In this document: positions 1 to 10,735 of the stretch, in pieces
Numbering within the stretch: position 1 is the first letter of the stretch
Layout of the letters: each line of letters opens with the position of its first letter
Assembly (NCBI RefSeq): GCF_003254395.2
Contig: NC_037643.1
Location: 13,782,963 to 13,846,962 of the forward strand
From: Apis mellifera
Lineage: Eukaryota; Arthropoda; Insecta; Hymenoptera; Apidae
DNA length: 64,000 nt
Direction of reading: 5' to 3'
Translations under genes and position numbers: made by a program
Notes under the pieces: generated by a model
Told to the model about the DNA's origin: nothing
The model's database searches: none
Seen by the model: the letters and a program-made list of their open reading frames with translations, nothing else

Positions 1-429
1 AGCATTTAAAATCAAAATTAAACAAAAGTTAAGAAACTTTCTTTCCAACCAAGTAATAATAACGATGATATTTAAAAAATGGAGAAAAGATAGGATAGAA
101 TTTTTGTTTAGAAGAAGCAAGGAAGAGGGGAAGACGGTGCTATTTGCGCTCCATCATTTCGTTCAACGGTTGAAAGAAACTGTTGTTCGATCGTTCGAAA
201 TTGACTGATGCATCGATCGACGAGAGCTTGTCTGGCGAGCTTTTTAAGGGTTTTTACATAAACTGGGTCGTTCCCTTAATCCCGATTCGACCGGATTAAC
301 CGGGAGGCGGGCGTTTTACAGGGAAATTCTTGTCCCCGTTTCTTAAGAATGGATGCGTCTGCGCGCATCCTTTCTCGCGATCATCGATCCTCCTACGAAG
401 AAAGTAGTGATCCTGATTGTTCCAATCGT
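1..429. other. AT-rich non-coding stretch
   Basis: No gene, RNA gene or repeat was recognised. The stretch is mixed AT-rich sequence with several CGATCGA words. The short frames on both strands near 300-480 overlap each other and show no domain or splice context, so they are treated as chance frames. Confidence 0.5.
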
Positions 430-1410
430 ATACAATTTGTACGTCTTCGAAACTGTGATCTTCACTCAATCGAAACACGATTCATTCTTCGTGGTTTTAA
501 ATTATTCGAATATATTTTATTTAAAAAAAGAAAGAAGAGTATTGTAAACAACAAGATTCGTTTCTCTTGATGAGACGAAACCTTGATAAAAAAGATATGG
601 AATCTAGATCATGGAATCATATCCATGGAATTTTTTTAAAAATGGGATAACTTTGGAGAAATATTACGATCGCGTCAGCTACCACGAAATTGCCCTTTTT
701 GCTGGGAAGAGAAACGATACATTTTCGAAACTGATTAATCTTCACTCCATCGAAACTCAAAGCCATTCTTTTAGCAAGAAAAGATTACAGCTTATCGAGT
801 ATATTTTATTTTCTAAAGAAACAATTGTAAAAAGAAATAACAATAATGAAATTTCGGATAATTTTTATAAAATATTGTCACTCTTTATCGGCCATAATGG
901 TTTCGAGATTCGTTTAGAATTACGAATTTTGTGAAAATTCTGCTCTCATCTTCAATTCCAAATTCTTCCTCGAGAAAGTAATATAAGAAAGAAGTTATTA
1001 CAGCTTGTCGAGTATATTTTATTTTCTAAAGAAACAATTGTAAAAAGGAATAACAATAGTGAAATTTTGTAAAACATTGTCACTCTTTATCAGCCATTTT
1101 TGAGATCCGTTTAGGATTACGAATTTTGTGAAAATTCTGCTCTCAATTTCAAATTCTTCCTCGAGAAAGTAATATAAGAAAGAAGTTATTACAGCTTGTT
1201 GAGTATATTTTATTTTCTAAAGAAACAATTGTAAAAAGAAATAACAATAATGAAATTTCGGATAATTTTTATAAAATATTGTCACTCTTTATCGACCATA
1301 ATAGTTTCGAGATTCGTTTAGGATTACGAATTTTGTAAAAATTCTGCTCTCATCTTCAATTCCAAATTCTTCCTCGAAAAAGTAATACAAGAAAGAAGTT
1401 ATCACACGAA
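430..1410. repeat. Tandem array, unit about 190-280 bp, 3-4 diverged copies
   Basis: The block CAGCTT(A/G)T(C/T)GAGTATATTT starts at 788, 1001 and 1192 (spacings 213 and 191). It is followed each time by TTCTAAAGAAACAATTGTAA, a CACTCTTTATC segment, GATTCGTTTAG, ACGAATTTTGTGAAAATTCT and a CTTCCTCGAGAAAGTAATA tail. A more diverged copy (TTCGAAACTGTGATCTTCACT) is visible from about 437. Copies differ by indels, so the array is old. The open frame at 611-934 runs through the repeat and is not treated as a gene. Confidence 0.8.
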
Positions 1411-2038
1411 GGAAATATAAGAGCACAATCCATATATAATTTTTCAAACAAATCGTACAGAAGATCGAAAAAATTCCAGCCATCTCCTCATCCATTTACA
1501 ATCCTAGATAATTTTTCCAAATTAATTTTTCAAATCGTCAAATTTGGATCGAAAGCAATATATAAGATATAGATATAGAATAAAAATTCTCGAGTTGCCT
1601 CGCGAAACGGTTCGAGGGATCGGTTCCCACAGAGGCGTATCAATCCGGCGATACACGTGTATATATATCCGCGGGAGGGATCGAGGATTATCGCGTCTGG
1701 CCGTCATTAGAGAGCCGAGGAGGTCACACCTGGCGCCCCCAGCTAGGGTCTGGTCGGCCTAATGGCGCGCCAGATGCGGATCATCCTCCGTTCTTCCCGA
1801 ATCTTCATAAATATCCGATCGATCCACACGAACGTACGTAGAACGAGCGTGTGTTGTCTGCACCCTGCCCTGGACCAGTCTTCTCTCTAGAAAGATCCTA
1901 TTCCAGATCTCGGGGAAGAGTCTCGAGAGTCCCCCCCCCCCCCCCTGCTTTTCGATCGATCCTCTCGATCCTCCGTGCTCGCCGGGGCCACAATTTCGTC
2001 CGATGATTTCGACGATTAGGGGAGAGAAGGTTTTTTTT
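1411..2038. other. GC-richer unique island with a T-box-like site and a C15 run
   Basis: This is non-repetitive sequence, GC-rich from about 1600. It holds an exact T-box core TCACACCT at 1724-1731, an AT-rich patch with TATATATAT near 1660-1670, and a run of 15 C at 1931-1945. No coding exon was recognised. Regulatory DNA is a possible reading, but only the composition and one motif support it. Confidence 0.35.
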
Positions 2039-2469
2039 CTTTTTTCTGGTTCCTTATCTCTCCTCCTAGGGATTTTTTTTTTTGCCTCCTCCTCTTTTCA
2101 GAATCCGTTGCGAACAACGAGTCTCGCTTCGATCGAGCAAGGGTTAAGAAAGTTTGGATTATTGTTGGATTATTGTGATTGTCGTTTGTCGAGGAATGGA
2201 GTGTAATTTTTTTTTTTTGTTTAATAAAAAATAATTTAAATACAAGATCGAACGGATTCTTTTTTCTGGTTCCTTATCTCTCCTCCTAGGGATTTTTTTT
2301 TTTTGCCTCCTCCTCTTTTCAGAATCCGTTGCGAAGAATCTCGCTTCGATCGAGCAAGGGTTAAGAAAGTTGGATTATTGTTGGATTATTGTGATTGTCG
2401 TTTGTCGAGGAATGGAGTGTAATTTTTTTTTTTTAATAAAAAATAATTTAAATACGAGATCGAACGGAT
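2039..2469. repeat. Tandem duplication, unit about 220 bp, 2 copies
   Basis: The block TTTTTCTGGTTCCTTATCTC begins at 2041 and again at 2261. Both copies continue through CTCCTCCTAGGG, a T run, CAGAATCCGTTGCGAA, GATCGAGCAAGGGTTAAGAA, and end in an AATAATTTAAATAC(A/G)AGATCGAACGG tail. Identity is high apart from short indels and homopolymer lengths, so the duplication is relatively recent. Confidence 0.9.
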
Positions 2470-2602
2470 CCAGTCATCCGGATACCGTTATCATCGAATT
2501 TTTCCCGGAATATCGAGAAAAATATTTTCATTGGCATCCGTAGGTATGCGTAGACTGCGGAATTTCGAAATTAAAATACGCTCCATACCGGACTGTGTAT
2601 CT

Positions 2603-2626
2603 AAAAAAAAAAAAAAAAAAAAAAAA
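2603..2626. repeat. Poly(A) run of 24
   Basis: An uninterrupted A24 lies just left of the next tandem array. There is no retroelement body or target-site duplication next to it, so it is called a homopolymer and not a retroposon tail. Confidence 0.9.
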
Positions 2627-2695
2627 GGAAGGAAACAAAAAATCCCTGCCAACTCTTTTCACGCGTCGAACGAAATATGTACACATACGATCTCT

Positions 2696-4010
2696 TCGAT
2701 AAATTTCATCGATATCGAAACAATTATTAACCATTCTCCTTCTTGGAACTAATCAACAAATAATATGCGTTTCTTTTTTTTCGATTGTCAATCGATAGAT
2801 TAAGAGCTTTATTAAATTTAGAAGCTTTATTAAATTTAGAAAATTATATTGATAAACTTTCCCTCTCGATATCGAAAGTTATCACTCTCTCTCTCTCTTT
2901 CTCTACAATTTCTTGATAAATTTCATCGATATCAAAACAATCATTAACCCTTCTTCTTTTTGGAATTAACAAATAATATGCGTTTCTTCTTTTTTTTTTT
3001 TCGATTGTCAATCGATCCTCGAAGATACAAAAACTTTATTAATAATTTAGGAAATTCGATAAATATCGATAAATTTCTCTCTCTCTCTCTATGATCTCTT
3101 GATAAATTTCATCGATATCAAAACAATCATTAACATCTTCTCCTTCTTGGAACCAACAAATAATATGCGTTTCTTCTTTTTTTTTTTTTCGATTTTTAAT
3201 CGATCCTCGAAAATACAAAAGCTTTATTAAATTTAGAAAATTATATCGATAAATTTCTCTCTCTCTCTCTACGATCTCTTGATAAATTTCATCGATATCG
3301 AAATAATCATTAATATCTTCTTCTTGGAATTAACAAATAATATGCGTTTCTTCTTTTTTTTTTTTTTTCGATTGTCAATCGATCCTTGAAGATACAAAAG
3401 CTTTATTAAATTTAGAAAATTATATTGATAAACTTTCCCTCTCGATATCGAAAGTTACACTCTCTCTCTCTTTCTTTCTCTACAATTTCTTGATAAATTT
3501 CATCGATATCAAAACAATCATTAACCCTTCTCCTTCTTGGAACCAACAAATAATATGCGTTTCTTTTTTTTCGATTGTCAATCGATTCTCGAAGATACAA
3601 AAAAGCTTTATTAAATTTAGAAAATTATATCGAAAGTTACACTCTCTCTCTCTCTCTACGATTTCTTGATAAATTTCATCGATATCAAAACAATCATTAA
3701 CCCTCTTTCTTGGAACTAATCAACAAATAATATGCGTTTCTTTTTTTTCGATTGTCAATCGATCCTCGAAAATATAAAAACTTTATTAATAATTTAGGAA
3801 ATTATATCGATAAATTTCTCTCTCTCTTTACGATCTCTTGATAAATTTCATCGATATCAAAACAATTATTAATATCTTCTTCTTGGAATTAACAAATAAT
3901 ATGCGTTTCCTTTTTTCGATTGTCAATCGATCCTCGAAGATACAAAAAAGCTTTATTATCTCTCGCGATATCGAACCAAAGTTACACTCTCTTTCTCTCT
4001 CTTTCTTTCG
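2696..4010. repeat. Tandem array, unit about 170-220 bp, 7 copies, with repeated TATCGATA
   Basis: The anchor AAATTTCATCGATATC starts at 2701, 2918, 3104, 3284, 3495, 3671 and 3843 (spacings 217, 186, 180, 211, 176, 172). Each unit continues with an ACAAATAATATGCGTTTC segment, a T run, the inverted repeat CGATTGTCAATCG, AAGCTTTATTAA-like sequence and a (CT)n tract. Length differences come mainly from the T and CT runs. The word TATCGATA occurs at 3064-3071, 3244-3251 and 3805-3812. Short frames inside it are repeat-derived. Confidence 0.9.
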
Positions 4011-5698
4011 TTTCAATAAAGATAAACCTATAAATCGAATAACACGTAATTTCGAAGGAATTCTGCTTGCTCGGCCAATCAACGATCTTGTTGTTAATCA
4101 CGGCGCTTCTCAAACGTTCTCTCGTTTGGGGTAGGGTCCCCGAGGGTGGCCGTCTCTTAATTACTTCCGCGCCAATTAACACCGTCTCGAATAAAAAAAG
4201 AAAAGGGCTGCCAACAGGGAATGCCTCTCGAAAAGTCAAACAAATCAACTTCGCCAAATCGATGGATCGAGATTAAAGAAAACTTAATTCGAATTTTATC
4301 AATCTCTTTAATTGGAAAATGAGAAGAATTTATCTATTCTCCTCTTCTTTTCTTCCTCTTCCAGAAACGTTAGATCACTCCCAACGTGATACGTGTATTT
4401 CGCCATCTTAAAATCTCGCAATCCATCATCCTTTGTCATTGAAACCGGTCTCGATATCCGGAGAAGGAGGAGGAGGAGATATAAAATCGACAATGGTCGA
4501 TCGAGAGGCATATCGAGCTCAATGAAACGGAATTTTCCGCGGGATCGCGAGTCACCCCTTCGCCGAAGAAAGGTCGGTTGATTGACTTCCCACGGGACTG
4601 TGGAAGGAGCGCAGCTGATCCCTTCTGGCCATCTTCAAACCTCTCTCCCTTTCGAATCCTCCAAACTCCACCCGAACGTGACTGGTTTACCTCCTCGGTA
4701 AATCACGAAGGAGACGAAAAGCTCGTATCTACTCCTCCTCTTCCTTTCCAACGATCCTTTTTAACTCAATCGAGTACTAATATATCGAAATTACAAACGA
4801 TACAATATTTTCCGGAATTGGAAACAAAAATACACACACGAATTTCACTTCAACAATCTCGGTTGTAAAACGTTCGATGGAAATAACCACGTAAGAAGGG
4901 GTTGGATATCAGGATACGGCGAATATGAAGCGGGATATGGCGTTGTACGGGTTCAAAGGGGACGGGAGACCGAGTCGAGGGTGAATTGAGTGTAGTCGGG
5001 GGATGAAGGAGGGAACGAGAGAGGAGAGAAAGAGAGAGACGGCAGGGGAAGTTGACGGGGGATGAGGTTGGCGATTGGCATTTAATTAGCGGCCGGATGA
5101 CCGCCGCCGCCTCCGGATCAATACGCCGCCCCCGGGGGCCAGCGTGCAGGAGGCAGATCCTACCCTCTCTCCCTCCCTCCTCTTTTAACTCCTCTTCTTC
5201 CACCTCTCTTTCTCTCTCTCTCTCTCTCTCGTCCTTTTACTTTTCCGCCATCGTCACTCGCTCCCTCCATCCATCTCCCTCCGTCTCTTATTTCTCTGCC
5301 ATCGTCACTCCTCCCTCCACGTTAGCCCGTCCTGCGTCGGCGAAAACCCTTTTCCGTCCATCCCTGGATGGAGAGGGGGGAGGGAGAAGGGACGAGTGGC
5401 TCCGCCGCTGCTCCTTAACCTAACCTCCTGACCCGAGCACCACCACGTGCGGGGAATATCCGGAAGCAGCTCGGTAAAATAAAGCGAATCGACGGTAAGT
5501 GGATCTCTCTCCTCTTTCTCTCCTCTTTCTCTCCTCTTCGTTGATCGACGAGTTTCTCCCCTCGCGACGATACACGAGATATCGAGACATCGAGGTGTGT
5601 AATTGCGTTTCGATGAGAGGAATTGTTCGTTGGAAAAATTGTAAAAGAAAACTTGTATACACGATTATTAATTGGATTTGGAAGAATGTGATAATGTA
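4011..5698. other. Unique island; GC-rich core with CT microsatellite and a strong splice-donor match
   Basis: Non-repetitive sequence, clearly GC-rich from about 4880 to 5460. It includes CT-rich tracts at 5160-5230 and 5505-5540 and the word TTAACCTAACCT at 5415-5426. A good donor match ACG|GTAAGT lies at 5492-5500. No frame ending at that donor has an upstream Met, so if it is used it would end a non-coding first exon. The overlapping long frames at 4850-5750 on both strands have low-complexity products (S/R/L runs) and are not called. Confidence 0.4.
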
Positions 5699-6893
5699 TT
5701 GGGTTGGCAACCAAGTTGAATTTTTAGGTTTGCTGTCGTAGTCCAAATGTAAAACACATTTTGTTATTCGATAGTTGGCAATTCAGCTGTCAATCGGTAA
5801 AAAAAAGTTTTTTGATCGGTTGCGTAGTTTTCGTTGAAAAATGGAAAATCAACAAAGGAACATTATCGTCGTATTTTGCTTTTTTATTTCCGCAAAGGGA
5901 AAAACGCATCGCAAGCTCGCAAAAAATTATGACCTTAAAAGAACGGCAGTGTCAAAATTGATTTGACAAATTTCGTTCTGGTGATTTTTCACTCGAAGAT
6001 GAAAAACGCTCTGGTCGTCTAATCGAAGCAATAATCGATTCGGATCGTCACAGTACAACTCGTGAGATTGCAGAGAAGCTTCGTGTATCGCGTACATGCG
6101 TTGAAAACCGCTTAAAACAACTTGGCCATGTTCAAAAACTCGATACATGGGTTCCTCACGAACTGAAAGAAAAGCATTTAACGCGACGCGTTAACAGCTG
6201 CGATTCGCTAAAGAAACGTAATGAAAATGATCCATTTTTAAAACGACCGATAACTGGCGATGAAAAATGGGTTGTTTACAACAATATCGAGCGGAAAAGA
6301 TGGTGGAGCAGGCCACGTGAACCAGCTCGAACAACGTCAAAAGCTGGTATTCGTCGAAAGAAGGTTTTGTTATCAGTTTGGTGGGATTACGAAGGAATTG
6401 TCTATTTTGAACTCTTACCACCCAATCGAACGATCAATTCTGTCGTCTACATCGAACAACTGACGAAATTAAACGATGCGGTTGAAGAAAAGCGGCCCGA
6501 ATTGACAAATCGAAAAGGTGTTGTATTCCATCGTGACGATGCAAGGCCACACGCATCTTTGGTCACTCGGCAAAAATTATTGGAGCTTGGTTGGGATGTT
6601 TTGCCACATCCACCATATAGTCCTGACCTTGCACCATCCGATTACTTTTTGTCTCGATCTTTACAAAACTCCTCGAATGGTAAAAATTTCAATAACGATG
6701 ATGATATCGAATCGTACCTGATTCAGTTTTTTGCTAATAAAAACCACAAGTTTTATGAACATGGGATTACGATGCTGCCTGAAAGATGGTCATTGATCAA
6801 AATGGGCGTTACAGAATAAAGTTATTTAGTTCCATGAAAAAATTGTCTTTGATTTTCTAAAAAGAATCCGCAATTACTTAGTTGCCAACCCAA
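5699..6893 (+). mobile_element. Mariner-family transposon, copy 1 (near full length, inactive)
   Basis: The element is 1195 bp and is bounded by TA at 5697-5698 and 6894-6895, the target-site duplication typical of IS630/Tc1/mariner elements. The left end starts TTGGGTTGGCAACCAAGTTG. The right end, read inward on the minus strand, starts TTGGGTTGGCAACTAAGTAA. The two ends agree over the first 18 bases except one C/T difference, then diverge. The interior holds a broken transposase gene on the plus strand. A second, shorter copy of the same family lies at 30593-31497 in the opposite orientation. Confidence 0.95.
5841..6819 (+). pseudogene. Mariner transposase relic (D,D34D), copy 1
   Basis: A mariner transposase cuts and pastes the element at TA sites. 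The best start is ATG at 5841 (MENQ...). The frame is broken by a small insertion within the first six or so codons, by a shift with apparent loss of sequence near 5930-5940, and by an in-frame TGA at 5959-5961 where a Trp is expected before FDKFRSGDFSLED. From 5962 to 6819 one frame stays open. It includes the helix-turn-helix-like part (REIAEKLRVSRTCVENRLKQ), the first catalytic Asp in DEKW (codon 6259), the second in HRDDARPH (6535) and the third in LAPSDYF (6640). Exactly 34 residues separate the second and third. The C-terminus is altered by a short deletion after PERW. All three catalytic Asp codons survive, but no intact protein can be made. Confidence 0.92.
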
Positions 6894-6895
6894 TA

Positions 6896-8239
6896 ATTGT
6901 AGGATAACGAAGATATGGCGGTTAAAAGAATTTCTGGATTCGAGAAATTCTCTGTCTATCTGTTCGAAAGGAAAATCGGAAGGGAAGGATGAATTATTCG
7001 CGGTGATTAATCGCGTTGGAAACGGATTGTTCGTGAATACGAGTCGGTTGAAAGAAGACTGGAAAGATGGAATATTAACGAATTAATATTCCAGCGTTGC
7101 GCCAGCGACCTGAATAAAACTGAAACCGAAGGACATTGATCTCACGATCTCCACTTGTGCACTTACTCCATTGTCGATCATCGCATTCTCGAGATGGGGA
7201 GGTAAATATTTCGAGAATATTCGTTACGATCCTTGGAATTTGAAAAGAAAGAAATTGGACGAGTTATTCGAATATTCTTATATTGAATTATCGAACGCGA
7301 AACCTGTCCGTGACTCATTTCTTCCTTCCTTCTTCAAATTCGTTATACCTTCGAATGTGCGAATCGGCGGATTTTCGCTCCCGTTCGTGCGAGGAGTTAA
7401 TCACGGTTAAACGGGCCTCATTGTTCCAGAACGCGTTCGAGACACGGTTGCTCGTGCCTGAAATCGTTGTTTATGCTTGGAATTATGGCCTGGCGAAGAA
7501 ACGAGCCTTTGAAAATATCGAAAAAAAGGTTCTCAATCTTTTCTTCCAACAACGAAATAATTATCCTTATTCATCCTCCAAATAAACGAGTACAGAGAAG
7601 GATTATTAAACACGTGGGTGACAAAGGGAAGAAAATTTGAAAGAAACAAAGGATGGGATAAAATTGATACGTCTGTCGTTGCCGATAATAAGTTACATTG
7701 ACAGAGTCTATCTATATGTAAATTCGAGCGATCCCGTCCCGTGGCGGCGACGATCGATACCCGATCGATCAAGGATTATTTACATTGTCCCAGAGGAGGG
7801 GAGGAGGGGCGGAGAGCAGAGCGGGGGAATTTAAATTCCCGTTCCAACGACGGATTAACGTCGCCGCCCCTAAAACGGCGCGTTAATGGACGTCGCCCGC
7901 CGCCTTTTATTTATGTTACGATTATTCACGCGATTTACGCCGACCTGGACGCGCTGGAACGCGCCCCCCCCCCCTCTCCCTCCTGCTTTCCAGCCGCGGG
8001 CCCTCTAACTACGCCGTTTGTATCTGGGACACGCATCGTGATAAAATGTCATATCGGTTTTCTTTCTTTTTTTTTTTTTAAAAATATTGTGGTTTTATTA
8101 TTTGGAATGGGATGAATAAGATCGATGGAAATGATTTGGTTTGATGTATTGATGTTTGATGAATTTTCTAAACTCCAGATGCACGTTTCTCTGGTTAAGT
8201 TGTTTCTTATGGATTTTCTTTGTACGCGAATTCAGAGTC
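6896..8239. other. Unique sequence flanking the mariner copy; hairpin and GC-rich patch
   Basis: No gene recognised. A perfect 11-bp hairpin (TGGAATATTAA, loop CGAA) spans 7068-7093. A GC-rich patch at 7720-8040 holds a run of 9-10 C near 7966-7975. The frames at 7171-7585 and 7637-8115 overlap on several strands and lack splice or domain support. Confidence 0.4.
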
Positions 8240-9790
8240 GAAATTAGTTTTAATCAATTTTCGATATGCAATCCAAGATTGATCCAATCTTTATACGAAA
8301 GTTGAAATTATCTGTTTATTCTTAAATTTAAAATTAAAATTCGCATTTACATCGAATTGAAAATCAAAATCTGTTATATTTCAATTTATATAAGTATGCA
8401 AAAGTATTAATCTTTGAATTAATTAATATCGAAACGGTAAATTATATTTTTTAGTTCAAAATTAAAATTTAGGATCATCAAATCTTTTAGTTCTCTCATA
8501 CGCAATTGACATCTTCGCGTGTATCTTTATATTTTCAAATTCATATCTCAAATTCAAAATTAAAATCCATGGAAAAGAAAGTCAATCTTTAATCCTCTCT
8601 TTCAAATCTTCCAGACTTTCCTGAAAATACAGAATTAATACTCGAATCACTGTACTATTATATATTTCTCGTGCATTCTTACTTTCATAAGTTCAAAATT
8701 AATTTCACAAAATTAAAATCCACATAAATATAAATAAGAAAATCAATCAATTATCTTACATCTTTTTTCAAAAATCTTTCAGAGTTCTCTGGCACACAAT
8801 TAATATTCAAAACACTATATTATTATACTCTTCTCCTATTACATTCTTACTTCTACAAATTCAATTCTTTAATTCAAAATTAAAATTCACTTAAATACAA
8901 ATAAAATCAACCAATTATCTTTCTTTCAAAAATCTTTCAGACTTTCCTGGCACATAATTAATACTGAATTACTATACATTTCTTGTGCATCCTCATTTCT
9001 AGAAATTCAAAATTAAAATCCATACAAATAAAATCAATCAATTATTCTTTTTCCAAAAATCTTCCAGACATCCCTGGCACACAATTAATACTCGAAACAC
9101 TATATTATTGTACCCTTCTTTTATTTCTATAAATTCAAAATTAGAATCCATACAAATAAAATCTTCTTTCAAAAATCTTCCAGACTTCCCTGGCACACAA
9201 TTAATATTGGATTACTATACACTTCTTATATATCCTCCTTTCCACAAATTCAAAATTAAAATCCATACAAATAAAATCTTCTTTCAAAAATCTTCCAGAA
9301 TCCATACAAATAAAATCTTCTTTCAAAAATCTTCCAGACTTCCTTGGCACACAATTAATACTCAAAACACTGTTCTATTATAAACTTCTCCTACTGCATC
9401 TTTATTTTCACAAATTCAAAATTAAAATTCACTAAAATACAATAATCTTCTCTAGCACACAATTAATACTTGAAACACTGGATTATACACTTCTCCTATT
9501 GCATCCTTACTTCCACAAATTCAAAATTAGAATTCATACAAATAAAATCTTCTTTCAAATTATTCTTCTTTCAAAAATCTTCCAGACTTCTCCGGTACAC
9601 AATTAATACTCAAAATACTATTATACTATTATACACTTCTCCTATTGCACCTTACTTCCACAAATTCAAAATTAAAATTCACTAAAATAGAATAATCTTC
9701 TCTAGCACACAATTAATACTTGAAACACTGTACTATACCCTTCTCTTACTGCACCCTTACTTTCACAAATTCAAAATTAAAATCTCTCGA
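8240..9790. repeat. Tandem array, unit about 105-180 bp, at least 10 copies
   Basis: The anchor ATTCAAAATTAAAAT (or a one-base variant) begins near 8552, 8691, 8871, 9005, 9132, 9248, 9413, 9519, 9663 and 9769. Between anchors recur CATACAAATAAAATC, CAAAAATCTTCCAGACTT, CCTGGCACACAATTAATACT and CTATTATAC.CTTCTC. More degenerate material with the same words extends left to about 8240. Copies near 9130-9350 are closest to each other and include a partial internal duplication. Open frames here are repeat-derived. Confidence 0.88.
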
Positions 9791-10735
9791 TTTCGACTAA
9801 CTCGAAATATAATATAATAAACCGGAGGAAAATGAATTTCGAAAATTTCGAAAATTTTGAAAATAGGAGGGATCCGAGATGGAAAGAGGGTGACGGAGCA
9901 CCCCTGGCTGGCCGGCAGCGGCCCGCTTGTTTTCTCCTCCGCGTGTATAAAATACGGGACTTGTTAACAATGTTCGCACCTACGGGTACGTGTGCGAGGG
10001 CCCCGCGTCCGTGTACCCCGGTCACCCATAAACGCCGCGCGGCGCGGCGAGGGGGCCCCTTTCGGCGACGCCGACCTTCGCCCCGAGATCCCGCCGAGAT
10101 ATTTTATTCGCCGGCCATTTTTACGACCCGATATATCAACCATCGACCCGTGGCCCCGGCCGGCCCCCTCCAACCACCCCCTCCCCTTATCTCGCCCCCT
10201 CGTAGATATCCACGCAGATATACCCTCGTAACGAGCGGATTAAACCACGATTTTGGGGCAGGACGTGCGACAATTCGATCATCGTGTCACATTTTTGGAA
10301 AGTTTGGAGAGAAAGAGAGATTTTGAAGGATTAAGAATGATCAAGAATAACGAAGGATGTTGAAATGTGTTTTTGGAAATTTTGAAAATTTTGCAAGGAT
10401 TGGGTCGAGGTCATTATTTTCCAGTTTGTGATTATTATCAATGTATTGATAATAAGTGCAGTGAGTAAAATATAAAATCTCGATTTAGAATTGTACGATT
10501 TTAATTCGATAAAGTGTTTTCATTCCATTCGGGGGGATGTTGGACAAGTGAGGTCGGGTCGATTTCATAGTGGAACACGGCCGGTTCTTGGGGGCGTCGC
10601 GGGGGTAGAGCAGCGGGGGGTCGAGGTTTCTCGAATAAATCGGAATTTCGAGTGGACATTAAGGCCGCGAGGCCTTGTTCCACGACGGGTTTTCGTGAGT
10701 TACGAGCTGAGCACGCCTCCGCACGTTAAATAATA
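9791..10735. other. GC-rich unique island with a long-range inverted repeat
   Basis: Sharp rise in GC from about 9870 to 10260 and again at 10530-10730. A GTATAAAATA word lies at 9944-9953. An imperfect inverted repeat pairs GTGGAACACGGCC (10570-10582) with GGCCTTGTTCCAC (10671-10683), 12 of 13 positions. The 164-residue frame at 9832-10326 is Pro/Arg-rich and overlaps frames on the other strand, so it is not called as a gene. The island may be regulatory or 5' UTR-like. Confidence 0.4.

Noticed and set aside
2603..2626. A24 run as a possible retroposon tail
   Set aside because: No element body, no target-site duplication; many homopolymer runs exist in the window.
6260..6463. Frame starting MKNGLFTTISSG inside mariner copy 1 (and its twin at 31009-31212 in copy 2)
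   Set aside because: Out-of-frame shadow of the DEKW region of the transposase.
9832..10326. 164-residue plus-strand frame
   Set aside because: The product is Pro/Arg-rich from a GC-rich island with open frames on both strands; no family recognised and no conserved motif.
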